DNA from: Candidatus Dormiibacterota bacterium
GTDB lineage: Bacteria > Chloroflexota > Dormibacteria > Aeolococcales > Aeolococcaceae
Direction of reading: 5' to 3'
Length of the DNA: 64,000 nucleotides
NCBI GenBank assembly: GCA_003153505.1
Contig: PLZA01000020.1
Span: forward strand, 1-64,000
The notes beneath the pieces are model-generated. The model was not told where the DNA came from. It made no database searches and worked only from the letters and a program-made list of their open reading frames with translations. Of this stretch, positions 41,930-51,101 are shown in pieces. The position numbers were made by a program, and so were the translations under genes. Each line of letters begins with the position of its first letter. Within the stretch, counting starts at the first letter, position 1.

Positions 41930-42916
41930 TCAGAGCGAGAGGGTCAACTGGCTCCCGCTTTCCCGTTCGACGTGCTCGTCAGCGGGCTCCTGCCCCGGGT
42001 GGGCCACCGGGGCCGACGCCTCCACCCATTCGGGGAGGCGACCATCGCGTTGCCGGAGGGTCTCGATCACCGGCTCCGGCGGGCGGGGCAGCCCCAACCC
42101 GAGCAGCGCTCCGAAATCGAAGGCGTTGACCACCGCGTAGTTGCTCCGGTTGTTGTTCAGAAGGATATGGAGCGGCACCCCGCTCTCACTGGCGGCGCGC
42201 ATCGCAGGGACCCATTCAGCGAACTCGGCCGGTGTGTACAGGTAATTGAATCGATCCCCACTCGTCGGTCCACCCGAATACCACGTGTCCCGGTTGCGAC
42301 CGTGAAACCTCGCAATGCACAGGCGAGGTGAGGTGATTGCGAGCAGTGGCGGGGCCGTGCCGCTGCCGATCTGCGGCGCATCGACGCCGACGTAGACGCA
42401 TTCGAGCTCCCGGAGCAGGTCCTCGGTGGCAGGCCAGGCATCGTGGTCGAACCACGATCGATGCCGGAACTCGATGGCGAGCAGGTCATCGGGATGGCGA
42501 TCTCGCGCCGCGAGCAGCCACTCGCGAGCCTCCGGTCGATTGGTCATCCATGGCGGGAACTGGTAGTGCACCGCGACGAGCTTGCCGCTGGAACGCAGCG
42601 GCACCAGCGCGGCCATGAAATCGCGCTCCTCGTCGGCGGTGGGTTTGCGCGGAATCCGGTCCTCACGCTCGTGTCCCGTCAGGCTCCGATAGGCCTTGAT
42701 GTTGAAGCGAAAGTGCTCCGGTGTGCGCTCGACCCAAGCCTCGACAACGGGCGGTCGCGGGATACCGTAAAAGGTCGTGTCGATCTCGACGAGCGGGAAG
42801 TACTCGGCGTAGAAGGACAGCTTCTCCTTCTGCCGGCCGCCGCGTTCCAGCTCGGGGGGATAGAAGTCCGTGTGGTCGGCCCAATTGCAGGTCCCGACAG
42901 CAATCGGCGCGCCCAT
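41930..42916 (-). CDS. DUF72 (YecE-like) family protein
   Basis: 328 residues, TIM-barrel-like. VGTCNWADHTDFYPPE, YAEYFPLVEIDTTFYGIPRP, FRFNIKAYRSLTG, and FRHRSWFDHD are DUF72 hallmarks; FHGRNRDTWY and YLYTPAEFAEWV complete it. Function unknown, though structure suggests a hydrolase or isomerase-like barrel. An ORF continuing upstream into 43-44 kb is the antisense of the GGDEF gene. ATG 42916 has TACTGT 8 nt upstream. Confidence 0.88.
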   Translation of the reverse strand: MGAPIAVGTCNWADHTDFYPPELERGGRQKEKLSFYAEYFPLVEIDTTFYGIPRPPVVEAWVERTPEHFRFNIKAYRSLTGHEREDRIPRKPTADEERDFMAALVPLRSSGKLVAVHYQFPPWMTNRPEAREWLLAARDRHPDDLLAIEFRHRSWFDHDAWPATEDLLRELECVYVGVDAPQIGSGTAPPLLAITSPRLCIARFHGRNRDTWYSGGPTSGDRFNYLYTPAEFAEWVPAMRAASESGVPLHILLNNNRSNYAVVNAFDFGALLGLGLPRPPEPVIETLRQRDGRLPEWVEASAPVAHPGQEPADEHVERESGSQLTLSL

Positions 42917-42924
42917 ATGTGCAA

Positions 42925-42930
42925 ACAGTA
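42925..42930 (-). promoter_or_regulatory. -10 element for the DUF72 gene
   Basis: TACTGT on the minus strand, 8 nt before ATG 42916; leaderless arrangement. Confidence 0.4.
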
Positions 42931-42976
42931 ACGAAGCTGTCACCGAAGCTGACGAGACGCACGGCGCAACTCGCCA

Positions 42977-42982
42977 TACGAT
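42977..42982 (+). promoter_or_regulatory. -10 element for a leaderless mini-ORF before the GGDEF-EAL gene
   Basis: TACGAT ends 7 nt before GTG 42990. The main gene starts 32 nt further on. Confidence 0.5.
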
Positions 42983-42989
42983 CCCGGCG

Positions 42990-43025
42990 GTGGAGAGTAC
43001 GGCGGAGTTTTCCGAGCCACGATGA
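42990..43025 (+). CDS. Leaderless 11-residue upstream ORF
   Basis: GTG 42990 to TGA 43023-43025 encodes MESTAEFSEPR. The start lies at leaderless distance from TACGAT; the stop overlaps the ATG of the GGDEF-EAL gene (ATGA). Same design as 34351 and 52399. Confidence 0.45.
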   Translation: MESTAEFSEPR

Positions 43026-45625
43026 CGCCTGTCGTGCGTCGTCTCAGGGCCGGTTGGACCCGGCGGTCGCGCATCGACACGCGACTCTGGGTTCTGGGCG
43101 CCGTCATGCTCGCCGCGGCCGTGGCGCTCTGGGTGGGGTATGCAGCGTCGCTGCCGGCGTTCGCGCCGCCCAACCTGCCCTGGTGGGTCTACGCCATCGG
43201 ATTCTTTGCTGCCTCCCGCCTCGCGTCGATCGACAGTCCGCGCCGCGGCACCCAGGCGATCACGCTCGCGGCTGCTCCTTTCGTGATCGGGCTCTTCCAC
43301 GCGACGCCACTCGAGCTGCTCGCCGGCTATGCGGCCGGCACCGCGGCGGCCGCCGCGACCCGACGGCCGCTGGCCGTGCTCCAGACCGGTTTCGACATCC
43401 TCCGGTTCGCGGTCGTCGGCGCGATCGGGATCTGGGCCTTTCGAACGATCGCGGGAAGCCCGAACCTTCCCGTCTGGCACAGCGCGATCGCGGCCATCAT
43501 CGCCACTGCAATCACCGTGCTCAGACGCGGAGTCTCCGAGAGCATCGTGCTCCGGCCGCGCGACCGAGACTCGTGGATCAACGTCGCCAACCACCTCCGG
43601 GCCGCGTATGTGGCAGCTGCCGCGTCGACATGCATCGGGCTGATCGCCGTCCGGCTGATTCCCGTCGATCGTCTCGCGTTGGTGCCGCTCACGATCGTCA
43701 CCTTCGCCGTCCTCCTGACCCATCGGGCGTGGGTGCGCGAGCGATACGACCACGAGGCAGCGGAATTCCTGATCGGCGCGGTCGATGCCCTGGCCGGACG
43801 CGAGCTCGAGCCGTCGATCGTTCTGCTCCTCAACCGCGCCCGCGCCATCTTCCACGCGGATATGGCGCAGCTCACCGTGTTCCCGTCGCAGCCGGCCGAG
43901 AAGGCGTTTCGCACCACCGTCCGTCACGGCCAGCCCAACGAGGTGATGGTGGCGCTCGGCCTCGGCGAGCTCGACGACGTGCTCGAAGCGGAAACCGCCG
44001 GGGTCATCGTGCGCGCGGGCAACGCGGACGACCCGAGCTCGCAGATGCTGGCGCATCGCGGCGTGGGTGAAGCGATGGTCGCACTGCTGCGCGGTGAAGC
44101 GCGGATGATCGGCAGCCTGATGGTGGGGGGCCATCTCGACGCGCGCTCCTTCGACCTGCGCGACCTGCGTCTGTTCCGCACACTTGCCACCCGGACGACG
44201 GCCATCCTCGAGAACAGCCGCATGGAACGGTCGATCGCCCGGCTCACCGAGCTGCAGGAGCAGCTGACGCATCAGGCGTATCACGACTCGCTCACCGATC
44301 TCGCCAACCGCTCGCTGTTCGGTCAGCAGATCGACCATGCGCTGCGGCGCAGCGCGGAAGGCACCGCGAGTGTGGCGGTGATCTTCCTCGACATCGACGA
44401 TTTCAAGGGAGTCAACGACACGCTCGGCCACGCCGCCGGCGATGCGCTCCTCGTCGAGGTGGCGTCGCGGATTCGCGGGTGCCTGCGCCGTCCGGACACC
44501 GCCGCCCGCCTCGGCGGGGACGAGTTCGCGCTGCTGATCGAGGGAGTCGACAGCGCGATCGAGGCCGAGCACGTCGCGCGGCGCGTGCTCGACGTGCTCC
44601 GGGAGCCGTTCACGGTTTCGGGGACCTCGGTGATCGTGCGCGCGTCACTCGGCATCGCTGTTGCAGACAAGAATGACGCTAACGCGACGATCCTGATGCG
44701 CCAGGCCGACGTCGCCATGTACGTCGCCAAGGGCGCCGGCAGGAACCGTTACGTCCTCTTCGCGCCGGGGATGGAAAGCGACGTCGTGCAGCGGCGCAAG
44801 CTTCGTGGCGAGCTCGAGCGCGCGATGGAGCTGAACCAGTTCATCCTGCACTACCAGCCGGTCGTCAACCTGATCACCGGTGAGATCACCGCGGTCGAGG
44901 CCCTGGTGCGCTGGCATCATCCGCTCCGCGGGATCGTCGCTCCGGGAGAGTTCATCGGCGTCGCCGAGGAGAGCGGCCTGATCATGCAGCTCGGAGAATT
45001 CGTGCTGCGCACCGCCTGCGCGACGACGCTCCAGTTCCAGCGCCTGCAGTCGACGCCGCTCGCCGTGTGCGTCAACGTCTCGGTGGTACAGCTCAACACG
45101 CCGACATTCGTCGAGGACGTGCTCGCCATCGTCCAGGAGACCGGGCTCGCCCCCGATACCCTGATCCTCGAGCTCACCGAGTCGATGTTCGTCGAGGACA
45201 CCGCGATCGTGACCGCGAAGCTCGAGGCGCTCCGCAAGGCCGGGATCCGCGTCGCCATCGACGATTTCGGCACCGGCTACTCGTCGCTGAGCTATTTGCG
45301 CCGGCTCCCCGTCGACATCCTGAAGATCGCCAAGCCGTTCGTGGACGATCTCGCCGACGGCGCGGAGGAGGACTTCACCCGCGCCATCGTCACCATCGCG
45401 GATGCGCTCCAGCTGCACGTCATCGCCGAAGGCATCGAGGCGGCGTCGCAGGTGGGCAGGCTGCTCAGCCTCGGCTGCCTGGCCGGGCAGGGATACCACC
45501 TCTGCCACCCGTTGCCCCCGGTGGGGATCGAGCAGCTGTTGCGCCATGGCGGGATCGACCGGGCCAGGCTCGAATCCTTGCCCGACCCGTCGGAGCAGCT
45601 CGTGCCGCTGCGCTTGCTGGGGTAG
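43022..45625 (+). CDS. Membrane GGDEF-EAL c-di-GMP protein 1
   Basis: 867 residues. Seven or so N-terminal membrane helices (to about residue 245), a GAF-like region (250-410), GGDEF (about 430-590; LGGDEFALL with the Mg site in FLDIDDFKGVND) and EAL (about 605-860). The EAL domain keeps VEALVRW, NVSVVQL, LELTES, IDDFGTGYSS, LKIAKPF, IAEGIE and the GQGY glutamine, so both cyclase and phosphodiesterase look intact. Translation appears coupled to the mini-ORF. Followed by a paralogue. Confidence 0.92.
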   Translation: MTPVVRRLRAGWTRRSRIDTRLWVLGAVMLAAAVALWVGYAASLPAFAPPNLPWWVYAIGFFAASRLASIDSPRRGTQAITLAAAPFVIGLFHATPLELLAGYAAGTAAAAATRRPLAVLQTGFDILRFAVVGAIGIWAFRTIAGSPNLPVWHSAIAAIIATAITVLRRGVSESIVLRPRDRDSWINVANHLRAAYVAAAASTCIGLIAVRLIPVDRLALVPLTIVTFAVLLTHRAWVRERYDHEAAEFLIGAVDALAGRELEPSIVLLLNRARAIFHADMAQLTVFPSQPAEKAFRTTVRHGQPNEVMVALGLGELDDVLEAETAGVIVRAGNADDPSSQMLAHRGVGEAMVALLRGEARMIGSLMVGGHLDARSFDLRDLRLFRTLATRTTAILENSRMERSIARLTELQEQLTHQAYHDSLTDLANRSLFGQQIDHALRRSAEGTASVAVIFLDIDDFKGVNDTLGHAAGDALLVEVASRIRGCLRRPDTAARLGGDEFALLIEGVDSAIEAEHVARRVLDVLREPFTVSGTSVIVRASLGIAVADKNDANATILMRQADVAMYVAKGAGRNRYVLFAPGMESDVVQRRKLRGELERAMELNQFILHYQPVVNLITGEITAVEALVRWHHPLRGIVAPGEFIGVAEESGLIMQLGEFVLRTACATTLQFQRLQSTPLAVCVNVSVVQLNTPTFVEDVLAIVQETGLAPDTLILELTESMFVEDTAIVTAKLEALRKAGIRVAIDDFGTGYSSLSYLRRLPVDILKIAKPFVDDLADGAEEDFTRAIVTIADALQLHVIAEGIEAASQVGRLLSLGCLAGQGYHLCHPLPPVGIEQLLRHGGIDRARLESLPDPSEQLVPLRLLG

Positions 45626-45632
45626 CGGGCAG

Positions 45633-47648
45633 ATGTCCTCGTGGCTCGCCGCCCTGGTGCTCTCGGTGGTCGCCGTCGCCATCGCCGGCATCTCGTGGGC
45701 CGCGGTTCGCCGCGAGAAGGCCCGGCTCGGGTTCCTCCACTCGACGTCGCTGGGGCTTCTCGAATCCCGCGACCTCGAGGCCGCATCTGTCGACGTGCTC
45801 CGGCGCGCGAGCATGCGCTTTACGGCGGAGTGCGCCGAATTGACCCTGATCCCCGAGACCGGCACGGCTGCGGCCTTCCGCACCACGGTTCGTGGGGGTG
45901 AGCCCGTCGACGTCATGCGCTCGACCGACCTGGAGGACGACGAGGACGGCGCGCTCACGCCGCCGATCTACGGCGTCGTCCACATCGCCGAGGCGGCCGC
46001 CGACCCGTGGGTCGCGCGCCTCTGTTCGCGGCTCGGAGTTTCCCGCGGGCTCGCGGTCACCCTGCGCTACCGGACCCGCACCGTCGGCTACCTGGGGCTC
46101 GGCATGCGGGCGTCTGAAGCGCGCGAGCCTCGCGCCGACGACCAGCGGCTCCAGGAGTTCGCGGATCTGGTGGCCCTGACCATCGAGCGGAGCCGCCTTC
46201 AGGAAGGGCTGCTCAGGCTTGCCGCCCTCCAGAGCGAGCTCGCCGACCGCGCGTTTCACGACCCGCTGACCCAGCTTGCGAACCGCGTGCTCTTCATCGA
46301 TCGCATCGAGCGGGCGCTCCTCGAGCGCGACCCGGAGCGGCACGTGGTCAGCGTCATCTCGGTCGATCTCGAGGACTTCCGACGGATCAATGCAGAGCAC
46401 GGACACGCGACCGGCGACTCGGTGCTCGTCGAGGTTGCCCGGCGCCTCCACGAGTGCCTTCGCCGCACCGACACCGCCGCTCGACTCGGTGGAGACGAAT
46501 TCGCGCTCCTGCTTCCCGAGGTGTCGCATCCTCGTGAGGCGGAGCTCATCGCCCAGCGTGTGGTCGAGGCACTCGCCACGCCGATTGCGACCGAGGGTGC
46601 CACCGTGTCGGTCCGGGCATCGGTGGGTCTCGTCTGCGCGAGCGCCTCGGACGTCTCGGCCGCGGTGCTGCTCCGCCACGCAACGGCGGCTGCTCAAGAG
46701 GCGCGCGAGGCCGGGTCCGGCACGTATCGCATCCACGGCGGTACGGGGGCGGGCTCTGCAGACCCTGACCTGGCGAAGGAGCTCGAGTCGGCGCTGAACA
46801 AGGGCGAGCTGGTCCTCCATTACCAGCCGATCGTGGAGTTGCGCACCGGCAAGATCCTCGGCGCTGAGGCATTGGTGCGCTGGCAGCACCCTGAGCGTGG
46901 CCTGATCGCGCCGCTGCACTTCCTGCCCGTGGCAGTGGAGTGCGGGCTCATTGATCGCATCCAGGAATACGTGATGCGCACCGCCTGCGAGCAACTCCGG
47001 CGCTGGCAGCACGCATATCCCGCCACACCGGAGCTGGCCATGTCCGTCAACGTCGCCGCGGGCGAGCTCCGCGGCGGCACGCTTGTCGACCGCGTGACCC
47101 GGTGCCTCGCCCGGGTCGACGTCGACCCGGGGTGCCTCATTCTCGAGGTCACCGAGAACGCCGTGCTCGAGAATCTCCACGGTGCCATCGCCACGTTCGA
47201 CGCCCTGCAACGAGCCGGCGTCCATGTGGCGGTCGACGACGTCGGCACCGGGTACACATCGCTCGCCTACCTCCGGCGTCTGCCCATCGACATCCTCAAG
47301 ATCGCGCGTCCCCTGGTCGCGGAGCTCGGCGATCCGAACTCGAGCGGGGAGCTGGCACGGACGGTCGTTCGCCACGGCGAGGCACTGCGCCTCGCGCTGG
47401 TTGCGGAAGGCGTCGAGCTGCCGCTGCAGGTCAAGCGTCTCAACGAGCTCGGCTGCGGCATGGCGCAGGGTTTCCTGCTCGCGCGCCCCTGCGAGGCCGA
47501 GGTGATGGAGGGACTGCTCGGCAAGGGCGGGCTCGACCCGCGTCTCTTCGCCCGCCCGGCTGCCGCACCTCGTCCGGCGGCAAAGCGCAAGCCGCCGCGG
47601 CCTCGGCGCGTACCCTCGTCGGGTGCCCCAGCGCGAAACTCTGCGTGA
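45633..47648 (+). CDS. Membrane-anchored GGDEF-EAL c-di-GMP protein 2
   Basis: 671 residues. One N-terminal membrane helix, a GAF-like domain (about 35-195), GGDEF (215-370, LGGDEFALL) and EAL (390-640). EAL motifs: AEALVRWQHP, NVAAGEL, LEVTEN, VDDVGTGYTSL (Val in place of Phe), LKIARPL, VAEGVE, MAQGFL. The GGDEF substrate segment is VDLEDFRRINAEHGH, a little diverged. The Pro/Lys/Arg tail (RPAAKRKPPRPRR) overlaps the next gene. Same domain order as its upstream neighbour, so an old tandem duplication with a reduced sensor. Confidence 0.9.
   Translation: MSSWLAALVLSVVAVAIAGISWAAVRREKARLGFLHSTSLGLLESRDLEAASVDVLRRASMRFTAECAELTLIPETGTAAAFRTTVRGGEPVDVMRSTDLEDDEDGALTPPIYGVVHIAEAAADPWVARLCSRLGVSRGLAVTLRYRTRTVGYLGLGMRASEAREPRADDQRLQEFADLVALTIERSRLQEGLLRLAALQSELADRAFHDPLTQLANRVLFIDRIERALLERDPERHVVSVISVDLEDFRRINAEHGHATGDSVLVEVARRLHECLRRTDTAARLGGDEFALLLPEVSHPREAELIAQRVVEALATPIATEGATVSVRASVGLVCASASDVSAAVLLRHATAAAQEAREAGSGTYRIHGGTGAGSADPDLAKELESALNKGELVLHYQPIVELRTGKILGAEALVRWQHPERGLIAPLHFLPVAVECGLIDRIQEYVMRTACEQLRRWQHAYPATPELAMSVNVAAGELRGGTLVDRVTRCLARVDVDPGCLILEVTENAVLENLHGAIATFDALQRAGVHVAVDDVGTGYTSLAYLRRLPIDILKIARPLVAELGDPNSSGELARTVVRHGEALRLALVAEGVELPLQVKRLNELGCGMAQGFLLARPCEAEVMEGLLGKGGLDPRLFARPAAAPRPAAKRKPPRPRRVPSSGAPARNSA
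47611..47616 (+). promoter_or_regulatory. -10 element for the inositol-phosphatase family gene
   Basis: TACCCT lies 6 nt before GTG 47623, inside the 3' end of the preceding gene; leaderless arrangement allowing independent transcription. Confidence 0.4.
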
Positions 47649-48402
47649 GCTCGCCGTCGCGGCCGCCTCGGCGGCGGGAGAGCTGGTCGCCAGGGCGCAC
47701 GCCCGTCCGGGGACGCTGACCGCCGAGGTCAAAAGCCCCGGCGATTACGTCACCGAGGTCGATCGGGCCGCCGAGCAGGCGGCGATCCGGGTGCTCCGGG
47801 AAGGGGCGCCCGACATCGCGATCCTCGCTGAGGAATCGGGCGGCACTCGCCACGAGCGCATGTGGGTGATCGATCCGGTGGATGGGACCACCAACTTCGT
47901 CCGCGGGTTTCCGGTCGTCGGCGTCAGCGTCGCCCTCGTGGAGGAGGGGCGGCCGGTCGTCGGTGCCGTGATCGCGCCACTTCTCGGCAGGGCGTGGAGC
48001 GCGGCCGAGGGCGAGGGGGCGATGGACCGCGAGGGACGGCGCCTGTCCGTCTCCACGCACCCGGGTTCGGGAGTCGTGGCCACCGGGTTCCCGTTTCGAC
48101 GCAAGGAGCGATTGCCGCGCTACCTGGCGGTGATGAGCGCGGCGCTGCAGCGCTTCGAGGACCTTCGACGCGCCGGCGCCGCAAGTCTCGACCTCGCCTA
48201 CGTGGGCGCCGGTTCGTTCGACGGGTTCTTCGAGCTCGGCCTCGGCATCTGGGACATCGCGGCCGGCGCTCTGCTGGTTCGCGAGGCGGGCGGGGTGGTG
48301 ACCGACTGGGCCGGCGATCCCGATGCCGTGTTCGTCAGCGGCGACATCCTGGCGGGCACGCCGGCATGGCACGAGGCCATGCTGGAGATCGTTGCTGCGT
48401 AA
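47623..48402 (+). CDS. suhB: Inositol monophosphatase family phosphatase
   Basis: 259 residues. Metal-site motifs are complete: DYVTEVDRAAE, AILAEESG (Glu), WVIDPVDGTTNFVRGFP, and the C-terminal GIWDIAAGALLVREAGG. Mg-dependent, Li-sensitive family; could act on inositol phosphate, histidinol phosphate or related esters. Starts 26 nt inside the previous gene. Confidence 0.9.
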   Translation: MPQRETLRELAVAAASAAGELVARAHARPGTLTAEVKSPGDYVTEVDRAAEQAAIRVLREGAPDIAILAEESGGTRHERMWVIDPVDGTTNFVRGFPVVGVSVALVEEGRPVVGAVIAPLLGRAWSAAEGEGAMDREGRRLSVSTHPGSGVVATGFPFRRKERLPRYLAVMSAALQRFEDLRRAGAASLDLAYVGAGSFDGFFELGLGIWDIAAGALLVREAGGVVTDWAGDPDAVFVSGDILAGTPAWHEAMLEIVAA

Positions 48403-48441
48403 CTGCGCAGCCCCGCTCGAGCCTTATAAGGTACGTCGCCT

Positions 48442-49269
48442 GTGAGTACCCAGAATCCGTCGAACCCGGCACGAGGCCTGCTCGCTGGCAAGCGCGTCGT
48501 GGTCACCGGTGTCCTGACCCCGAAGAGCATCGCGTATGCCATCGCTGCCGCCGCGCAGGGCGCGGGCGCTGAGGTCATGCTCACGTCATTCGGACGGGCG
48601 ATGAGCCTGACTCGCAAGAGCGCCCAGCGCCTCAGCCCGGAACCCGAAGTCCTCGAGATGGATGTCACCGACGTGGCTCAGGTGCGTGCGGTCGCAGAGC
48701 ACGCGCGGGCCACCTGGGGCGGCGTCGACGGGGTCGTGCATGCCGTCGGCTTCGCCCCCGCGGACTGCCTGGGCGGGGGCTTCCTCGACGCTCCCTGGAG
48801 CTCGGTGAGCACCGCGTTCCAGGTGAGCAGCTACTCGCTGCAGACGCTCGCCGCGGCATTCGCGCCACTCATGCCAGAGGGCGGCTCGATCGTCACCCTC
48901 ACATTCGACGCACGGGTCGCGTGGCCGGTCTACGACTGGATGGGCCCCGCGAAGGCGGCGCTCGAGGCGATCGCGCGGTATCTCGCCCGCGACCTGGGCC
49001 CGCGCGGCATCCGCGTGAACACCATCTCCGCCGGCCCGCTCGAGACCATCGCGGCGCGCTCGATCCCGGGGTTCGAAACCCTCAAGGCATCGTGGGGGCT
49101 GCACTCGCCGCTCGGGTGGGACAGCTCGGACAGCGGACCGGTCGCCGACACGACCGCATTTCTGCTCAGCGACCTCTCCCGAGCGATCACGGGCGAGATG
49201 ATTCACGTCGACGGTGGCTACCACTCACAGGGAGCACCGACAATCGAGACCGCGGAGGCGACAACATGA
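48442..49269 (+). CDS. fabI: Enoyl-ACP reductase FabI
   Basis: 275 residues, SDR fold. The divergent N-terminal motif GKRVVVTGVLTPKSIAYAIA replaces the usual SDR glycine pattern as in FabI. Catalytic Tyr/Lys lie in PVYDWMGPAKAALEA (Tyr-x6-Lys). The C-terminus ends with LSRAITGEMIHVDGGYH. Performs the last step of fatty acid elongation. GTG start with TAAGGT 9 nt upstream; operon with fabF. Confidence 0.94.
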   Translation: MSTQNPSNPARGLLAGKRVVVTGVLTPKSIAYAIAAAAQGAGAEVMLTSFGRAMSLTRKSAQRLSPEPEVLEMDVTDVAQVRAVAEHARATWGGVDGVVHAVGFAPADCLGGGFLDAPWSSVSTAFQVSSYSLQTLAAAFAPLMPEGGSIVTLTFDARVAWPVYDWMGPAKAALEAIARYLARDLGPRGIRVNTISAGPLETIAARSIPGFETLKASWGLHSPLGWDSSDSGPVADTTAFLLSDLSRAITGEMIHVDGGYHSQGAPTIETAEATT

Positions 49270-50522
49270 GCGGCAGCAACGGCAGCCCGCGTGTGGCGAT
49301 CACTGGCATCGGCGCCGTGACCCCTCTGGGACTGGACGCCGAGACGACGTGGCAGTCGTGCCGGCGTGGCCAGGGTGGCATCGGGCCGATCACTGCCTTT
49401 GATGCGTCCCACCTGACGACGCAGATCGCCGGCCAGGTCAAGGGTTTCGACCCCGACGCGGTGCTGGGCAAGAAGGAAGCGCGTCGCACCAGTCGATGCA
49501 CGCAGCTCGCGCTCTTCGCGGCACGCCAGGCGATCGACGACTCCGGCCTGGACATCCGGCCGATCGCCGAGGACGTGGGGGTGCTCGTGGCGTCCGGGGT
49601 CGGTGGTATCGAGGTTATCGAGCGCAACGTCCTCGCGCTGTACAACCAGGGCCCGCGGCGCGTCTCGCCGTTCACCGTGCCCTCGATGATCATCGACATG
49701 CCGGCAGGCGCAATCGCCATCGACTGCGGCGCCAAAGGGGTGAACTACGCGATCGTCAGCGCGTGCTCGTCGTCCGGCCACGCGATCGGCGAGGCCGCGG
49801 AATGGATCCGACGCGGGGAGGCGACGGCGATCATCACCGGCGGCACCGAGGCATCGATCACCAACATCAGCGTCGCTGCCTTCGACGCCATGCAGGCGCT
49901 GTCGACCCGAAATGACGAGCCCGAACGCGCGTCGCGCCCGTTCGACAAGGATCGGGACGGTTTCGTGATGGGCGAAGGCGCCGGCATGTTCGTGGTCGAG
50001 GACTGGGGCCACGCGGTGGCTCGCGGTGCGCACATCTACGGCGAGGTCGCCGGGTACGGCGCGACCGCCGACGCCTTTCACATCACTCAGCCCGACGCGC
50101 AAGGTGACGGCGCACGCCGTTGCATCCTGCGGTCACTCAAACGGGCGGGCCGCGAGCCCGACGAGGTGGACTACATCAACGCTCACGGGACGTCCACGCA
50201 GATGAACGACGCTGCCGAGACCCGTGCCGTGAAGGCGGCCTTCGGCCCGCAGGCGAGCACGATCCCGATGTCGTCGACAAAGTCGATGCATGGACACCTG
50301 CTCGGCGCGGCCGGCGCCGTCGAGGCGGTCATCACGATCTTGGCCATTCGCGACCAGTTCGTGCCGCCGACGATCAACCTCGATGAGCCCGATCCCGAGT
50401 GCGATTTGGATTACGTGCCCAACCACGGCCGCGCCGCCCGGATTGACTTCGCGCTCAGCACGTCGTACGGGTTTGGCGGACACAACGTGTGCCTCGCCCT
50501 CGCCCGTTCGGATGGAGCCTGA
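49266..50522 (+). CDS. fabF: Beta-ketoacyl-ACP synthase II
   Basis: 418 residues. Catalytic triad Cys167 (VSACSSSGHAI), His in NAHGTSTQMND and His in KSMHGHLLGAAG. ITGIGAVTPLGLD opens the thiolase fold. Condenses malonyl-ACP with acyl-ACP. ATG overlaps the fabI stop (ATGA). The C-terminus overlaps the macrodomain gene by 11 nt. Confidence 0.95.
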   Translation: MSGSNGSPRVAITGIGAVTPLGLDAETTWQSCRRGQGGIGPITAFDASHLTTQIAGQVKGFDPDAVLGKKEARRTSRCTQLALFAARQAIDDSGLDIRPIAEDVGVLVASGVGGIEVIERNVLALYNQGPRRVSPFTVPSMIIDMPAGAIAIDCGAKGVNYAIVSACSSSGHAIGEAAEWIRRGEATAIITGGTEASITNISVAAFDAMQALSTRNDEPERASRPFDKDRDGFVMGEGAGMFVVEDWGHAVARGAHIYGEVAGYGATADAFHITQPDAQGDGARRCILRSLKRAGREPDEVDYINAHGTSTQMNDAAETRAVKAAFGPQASTIPMSSTKSMHGHLLGAAGAVEAVITILAIRDQFVPPTINLDEPDPECDLDYVPNHGRAARIDFALSTSYGFGGHNVCLALARSDGA

Positions 50523-51051
50523 GCCCCTCACCCGGGCGGTCGCCGGCGGCAGCATCGTGCTCCGCCGCGCCGACATCACGACCCTGAACGTGGATGCGCT
50601 GATCAACGCGGCGAACGCTTCGCTCGCCGGCGGCGGCGGGGTCGACGGGGCGATGCACCGCGCGGCGGGCCCCGATCTGATGCGCGAGCTGTCGGAACGC
50701 CACCGCGGCTGTCCGACTGGGTCTGCTGTGATCACCGGCGGCGGTCGCCTGGCAGCGCGCCACGTCATCCACGCGGTCGGGCCGCGGTGGCGCGATGGGC
50801 ATCACGGTGAGCCAGAGCTGCTGGCGTCCGCGTACAGGAGCGCATTCGCGCTGGCGGCGGACCACGGCTGCGCGACGGTCGCAGCGCCGGCCATCAGCAC
50901 CGGGATCTATGGATTCCCCATCGAGCTCGCGGCGCCGATCGCCGTCGGTGAGGCGAAGCGGGCGCTCGAGACCACAGGGACCTCCCTTCGCGAGATCACG
51001 TTCGCGCTGTTCTCCGATCCCGATCTGGAGGTGTTCGCGAGGGCCCTGTGA
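50512..51051 (+). CDS. Macrodomain ADP-ribose hydrolase
   Basis: 179 residues forming a single macrodomain: ADITTLNVDALINAANASLAGGGGVDGAMHRAAGPDL (in blocks) gives the NAAN and GGGVDGA adenine/ribose loops; TGGGRLAARHVIHAVGPRW and AISTGIYGFPIELAA complete the site. MacroD-type; removes ADP-ribose from proteins or deacetylates O-acetyl-ADP-ribose. Starts inside fabF, so likely cotranscribed. Confidence 0.92.
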   Translation: MEPEPLTRAVAGGSIVLRRADITTLNVDALINAANASLAGGGGVDGAMHRAAGPDLMRELSERHRGCPTGSAVITGGGRLAARHVIHAVGPRWRDGHHGEPELLASAYRSAFALAADHGCATVAAPAISTGIYGFPIELAAPIAVGEAKRALETTGTSLREITFALFSDPDLEVFARAL

Positions 51052-51101
51052 CGGCGGCTTGACGGTGGCGTGGGCGGCGTGGCCATACAGTGGGCAGCGC
51101 C

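Noticed and set aside
42917-44572. Upstream part of an 880-codon minus-strand ORF continuing the DUF72 gene
   Set aside because: Arg/Asp/His-rich composition typical of the antisense of GC-rich coding DNA; it is the shadow of the GGDEF-EAL gene.
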